Assembly (NCBI GenBank): GCA_942491185.1
Contig: CALOAB010000016.1
Coordinates: 124,001 to 188,000, forward strand
Direction of reading: 5' to 3'
DNA from: SLRI01 sp942491185
GTDB taxonomy: Bacteria > Pseudomonadota > Alphaproteobacteria > Geminicoccales > Geminicoccaceae
DNA: 64,000 bases
Both the position numbers and the translations under genes were made by a program. Positions 62,169 through 64,000 of the stretch are shown here, in pieces (position 1 is the stretch's first letter; each line of letters starts with the position of its first letter). Below the pieces are notes generated by a model, which made no database searches, was not told where the DNA came from, and saw nothing but the letters and a program-made list of their open reading frames with translations.

Positions 62169-63122
62169 GTGAGTGAGGCGAAAGGCGACAGCACTCTCGA
62201 GGCTCCGGCGACGGCCCGCCGCGTCCTGCTGCTCGGCAACCCGCGTGCCCGAAGCGGAGCGTCGACCGGCACGCTGGTCGACCCCTTGCGGGCGCTCGGC
62301 CTCGAGGTCGTGCTCGACATGCCTGCGAGCATCGAGCAGCTGCGCGTGACGATCCGAGATGTCGGTCCGACGGTAGACCGGATCGTCGTCGCCGGCGGTG
62401 ACGGGACGCTCGCCGCGGCCTTGCCGGCGTTGCTCGAGGTCGAGAGGCCGCTCGCTGTCATTCCGCTCGGTACCGCGAACGACTTCGCCCGCAATCTGGG
62501 CCTGCCGGCTGGCCGCACGGAGCAGCTCGCCCTCGTCGCCGAGGGGGCGGTCAGGCGTGTCGATCTGGGCTCAGTGAACGGCCGGCCCTTTCTCAATGCG
62601 GCGAGCATCGGCCTGGGCGCTGCCGTGGCGGCGTTGCATAGCGGCGAGGCCAAGCGCTGGCTCGGTGTGCTCAATTATCCCCGCGTGCTCTATCTGGCAT
62701 GGCGGCGGATGCGACCCTTTGCGGTCGAGATCGTGTGTGACGGCGAGCGGCACGACGGCGCCTTCGTGCATCTGGCTGCGGTCAATGGTCGTTTCCACGG
62801 TGGCGGGCTGGAGCCCAGGCCCACAGGCTCGATCGCTGATGCGGCGCTCGATCTCTATGGGTTGCGGAGCGAGCCCGTCGGCCACCTCATCCGCCATCTG
62901 GCGGCCCTACGCATTGAGGGCGCGTCGAGCTCCGAGATTTTTCACCTCGTCGGCAACCGGATCACGATCGTCACCGATCGGCCGCGAAAGGTGAATGTCG
63001 ATGGTGAGTTGGGGCTCGAGACTCCGCTGGAGCTGAAGGTGCTGCCGAAGGCGCTCGCCGTGGTCGTGCCAGATCGAGGCCCTGTAACGGCGACCGATGA
63101 CGGCGCCCTTGACGGCCATTGA
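62169..63122 (+). CDS. Diacylglycerol/sphingosine kinase-like lipid kinase (YegS type)
   Basis: 317 residues. LLLGNPRARSG at the start, the nucleotide motif VVAGGDGTLAAALPALLE, and PLGTANDFARNLGLP are the DAGK catalytic-domain landmarks. The C-terminal beta-sandwich ends in KVNVDGELGLETPLEL. It phosphorylates a lipid hydroxyl at the membrane surface with ATP. GTG 62169 is the start. A 252-bp spacer before it holds nothing I recognise. Confidence 0.85.
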   Translation: MSEAKGDSTLEAPATARRVLLLGNPRARSGASTGTLVDPLRALGLEVVLDMPASIEQLRVTIRDVGPTVDRIVVAGGDGTLAAALPALLEVERPLAVIPLGTANDFARNLGLPAGRTEQLALVAEGAVRRVDLGSVNGRPFLNAASIGLGAAVAALHSGEAKRWLGVLNYPRVLYLAWRRMRPFAVEIVCDGERHDGAFVHLAAVNGRFHGGGLEPRPTGSIADAALDLYGLRSEPVGHLIRHLAALRIEGASSSEIFHLVGNRITIVTDRPRKVNVDGELGLETPLELKVLPKALAVVVPDRGPVTATDDGALDGH

Positions 63123-63191
63123 GCGAGGCGTCTTCCTCGATTCGGGCAGCAGCAGCTCAATGTGGCGGCAGCCTTCGGGAGAGGGCGAGCT

Positions 63192-63623
63192 TTGATCACC
63201 AACGTCGATGTGGAGCGGGCGAGCAAGGTGTTCGGCAGCGGGCCAGCTGCCGTGCGACACTCGCCATGACACACGGCCAGTTCTCCGGCACGACGGCGAT
63301 GAGCGGGCTCCTGGCCTTGCCGCTGCTCGTGCCGGAGATCGTGACCGCCGTTGCAACGCTGCTCTTCTTCGTCGGTGTCGGCTCCTAGCTCGGGCTCTTG
63401 ACCGTTATCGTCGCGCGCACCGGCTTCTGCATCCCATTCGCCGATCTGCCCATTCGGGCACGGCTCGACGGGATGGACCCGGCGCTCGCTGAGGCAACCG
63501 CAGATCTCTACGCCAGTGGCTGGCAGACGTTCCGGCGCGTGACACTACCCTTACTCTGGCCGAGCATCCTCTCCGGCGCTGTGATCGCTTTTGTCAGCCT
63601 TTCCTGGCGCGTCGGTCGCTGAG
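63192..63623 (+). pseudogene. Remnant of a polyamine-type ABC operon (ATPase N-terminus joined to permease)
   Basis: TTG 63192 after GGGAGAGGGCGAGC starts ITNVDVERASKVFGSGPAAVR, the N-terminus of a PotA-like ATPase. After about 22 codons the sequence changes to a PotC-like permease: LALPLLVPEIVTAVATLLFFVGVG, an in-frame TAG at 63386-63388, then LPIRARLDGMDPALAEATADLYASGWQTFRRV and TLPLLWPSILSGAVIAFV (shown as landmarks). So a deletion fused two genes and a stop followed. The C-terminus is also missing. Confidence 0.65.
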
Positions 63624-63682
63624 GTGGCTGCTTGGTGCTGGCCGCATGCGGGCGGGATTGGGTTGCGGTCGTGCGCTCGCGG

Positions 63683-63853
63683 TCAGCCGACGATGAGGTT
63701 CGTCACGAAGAAGATGCCGGCCCAGAGGGTGAGGGACGTCGAGACGATGAAGAGCGTGGCGACGGGCAGCGGCCAGCGCTCCTCTCGAGTTGTCCGCTCG
63801 ACGCTCTTCGGGGCATCGGCGATCAGGCCGCTACCTTGCGCATATGTGCTCAC
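63683..63853 (-). CDS. Small single-membrane-segment protein
   Basis: 56 residues on the minus strand: GTG 63853 with GGAG nine bases upstream, a polar N-terminus (STYAQGSGLIADAPKSVERT), then RWPLPVATLFIVSTSLTLWAGIFFVTNLIVG, a long hydrophobic helix. I do not recognise a family; its look resembles small accessory subunits of membrane oxidases. No partner is visible before the window ends. Confidence 0.5.
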   Translation of the reverse strand: MSTYAQGSGLIADAPKSVERTTREERWPLPVATLFIVSTSLTLWAGIFFVTNLIVG

Positions 63854-64000
63854 ATGCTTACTCCACTTGCGTCCGAGCCTGCGGTCGGGTCGGCAGGCAA
63901 TGACCGGAGTCTAAGGGCAGGGCTCCTAAGAAAGTCTTAAGGCGCGGCACGGCCGATCCGTCCCGCTGCGGGCAGTGGTTGATGGCATTCGCTTGAGCAC

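Overview
The window is high-GC, gene-dense bacterial chromosome. A glnB-glnA pair with a sigma-54-type promoter, a hybrid kinase / response regulator / Hpt cluster, an ELM1-family protein, HupE and several ABC-transport and amidohydrolase genes point to an alphaproteobacterium (Rhodospirillales or Geminicoccales-like is my guess; no rRNA is present to settle it). One tRNA (His) is encoded.

Layout. 1-1911: HAD-IIA hydrolase (partial), SDR, small membrane protein. 2288-7058: surface-modification block with two sulfotransferases, a glycosyltransferase-like protein, a broken lipid A acyltransferase-like gene and an ELM1-family protein. 7228-18540: exported-protein block with an outer-membrane barrel protein, four DUF3604 paralogues, an arylsulfatase and a divergent Crp/Fnr regulator. 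18610-24795: small exported proteins, a HupE / parvulin pair, a TolB/TPR protein. 25003-29895: SDR, FAD oxidoreductase, family 9 glycoside hydrolase.

29950-36640 is an insertion-sequence nest: an IS110/IS1111-type element, an IS5-type gene, and an IS1595-type gene split by an IS630-type element and an IS256-type element, followed by a second decayed IS256 piece. Inside these transposase genes sit small structured inserts. Five are copies of one 61-bp, three-hairpin element, at five sites in four unrelated transposase families. Five more are 35-37 bp G4/C4 palindromic inserts. Subtracting their lengths restores full-length frames (IS5: 941-122=819; IS256: 1302-61-37-4=1200; IS630: 1262-61-128+1=1074). 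The first hairpin of every 61-bp copy is extended by three base pairs formed between the element and the flanking host-gene triplet, and that triplet differs between sites. I know of no described element with these properties; it is the main discovery candidate here.

36640-56021: a minus-strand signalling operon (hybrid kinase, REC, Hpt), dipeptidase, aminotransferase, MTHFR-like protein, a flavodoxin-fold pair with RidA, creatininase, a PIN toxin-antitoxin pair whose toxin lacks a start codon, two FAD oxidases, a deaminase and an NMT1/ThiY-type ABC importer that may form one salvage/catabolic operon, a peptide-type binding protein, tRNA-His, glnB and glnA. 56149-64000: GNAT, a frameshifted 5-oxoprolinase-type protein, a B12-binding-type protein, a lipid kinase, a decayed polyamine ABC operon and a small membrane protein.

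No computation was run. Lengths and pairings were counted by eye from the sequence, and family names rest on recognised motifs.
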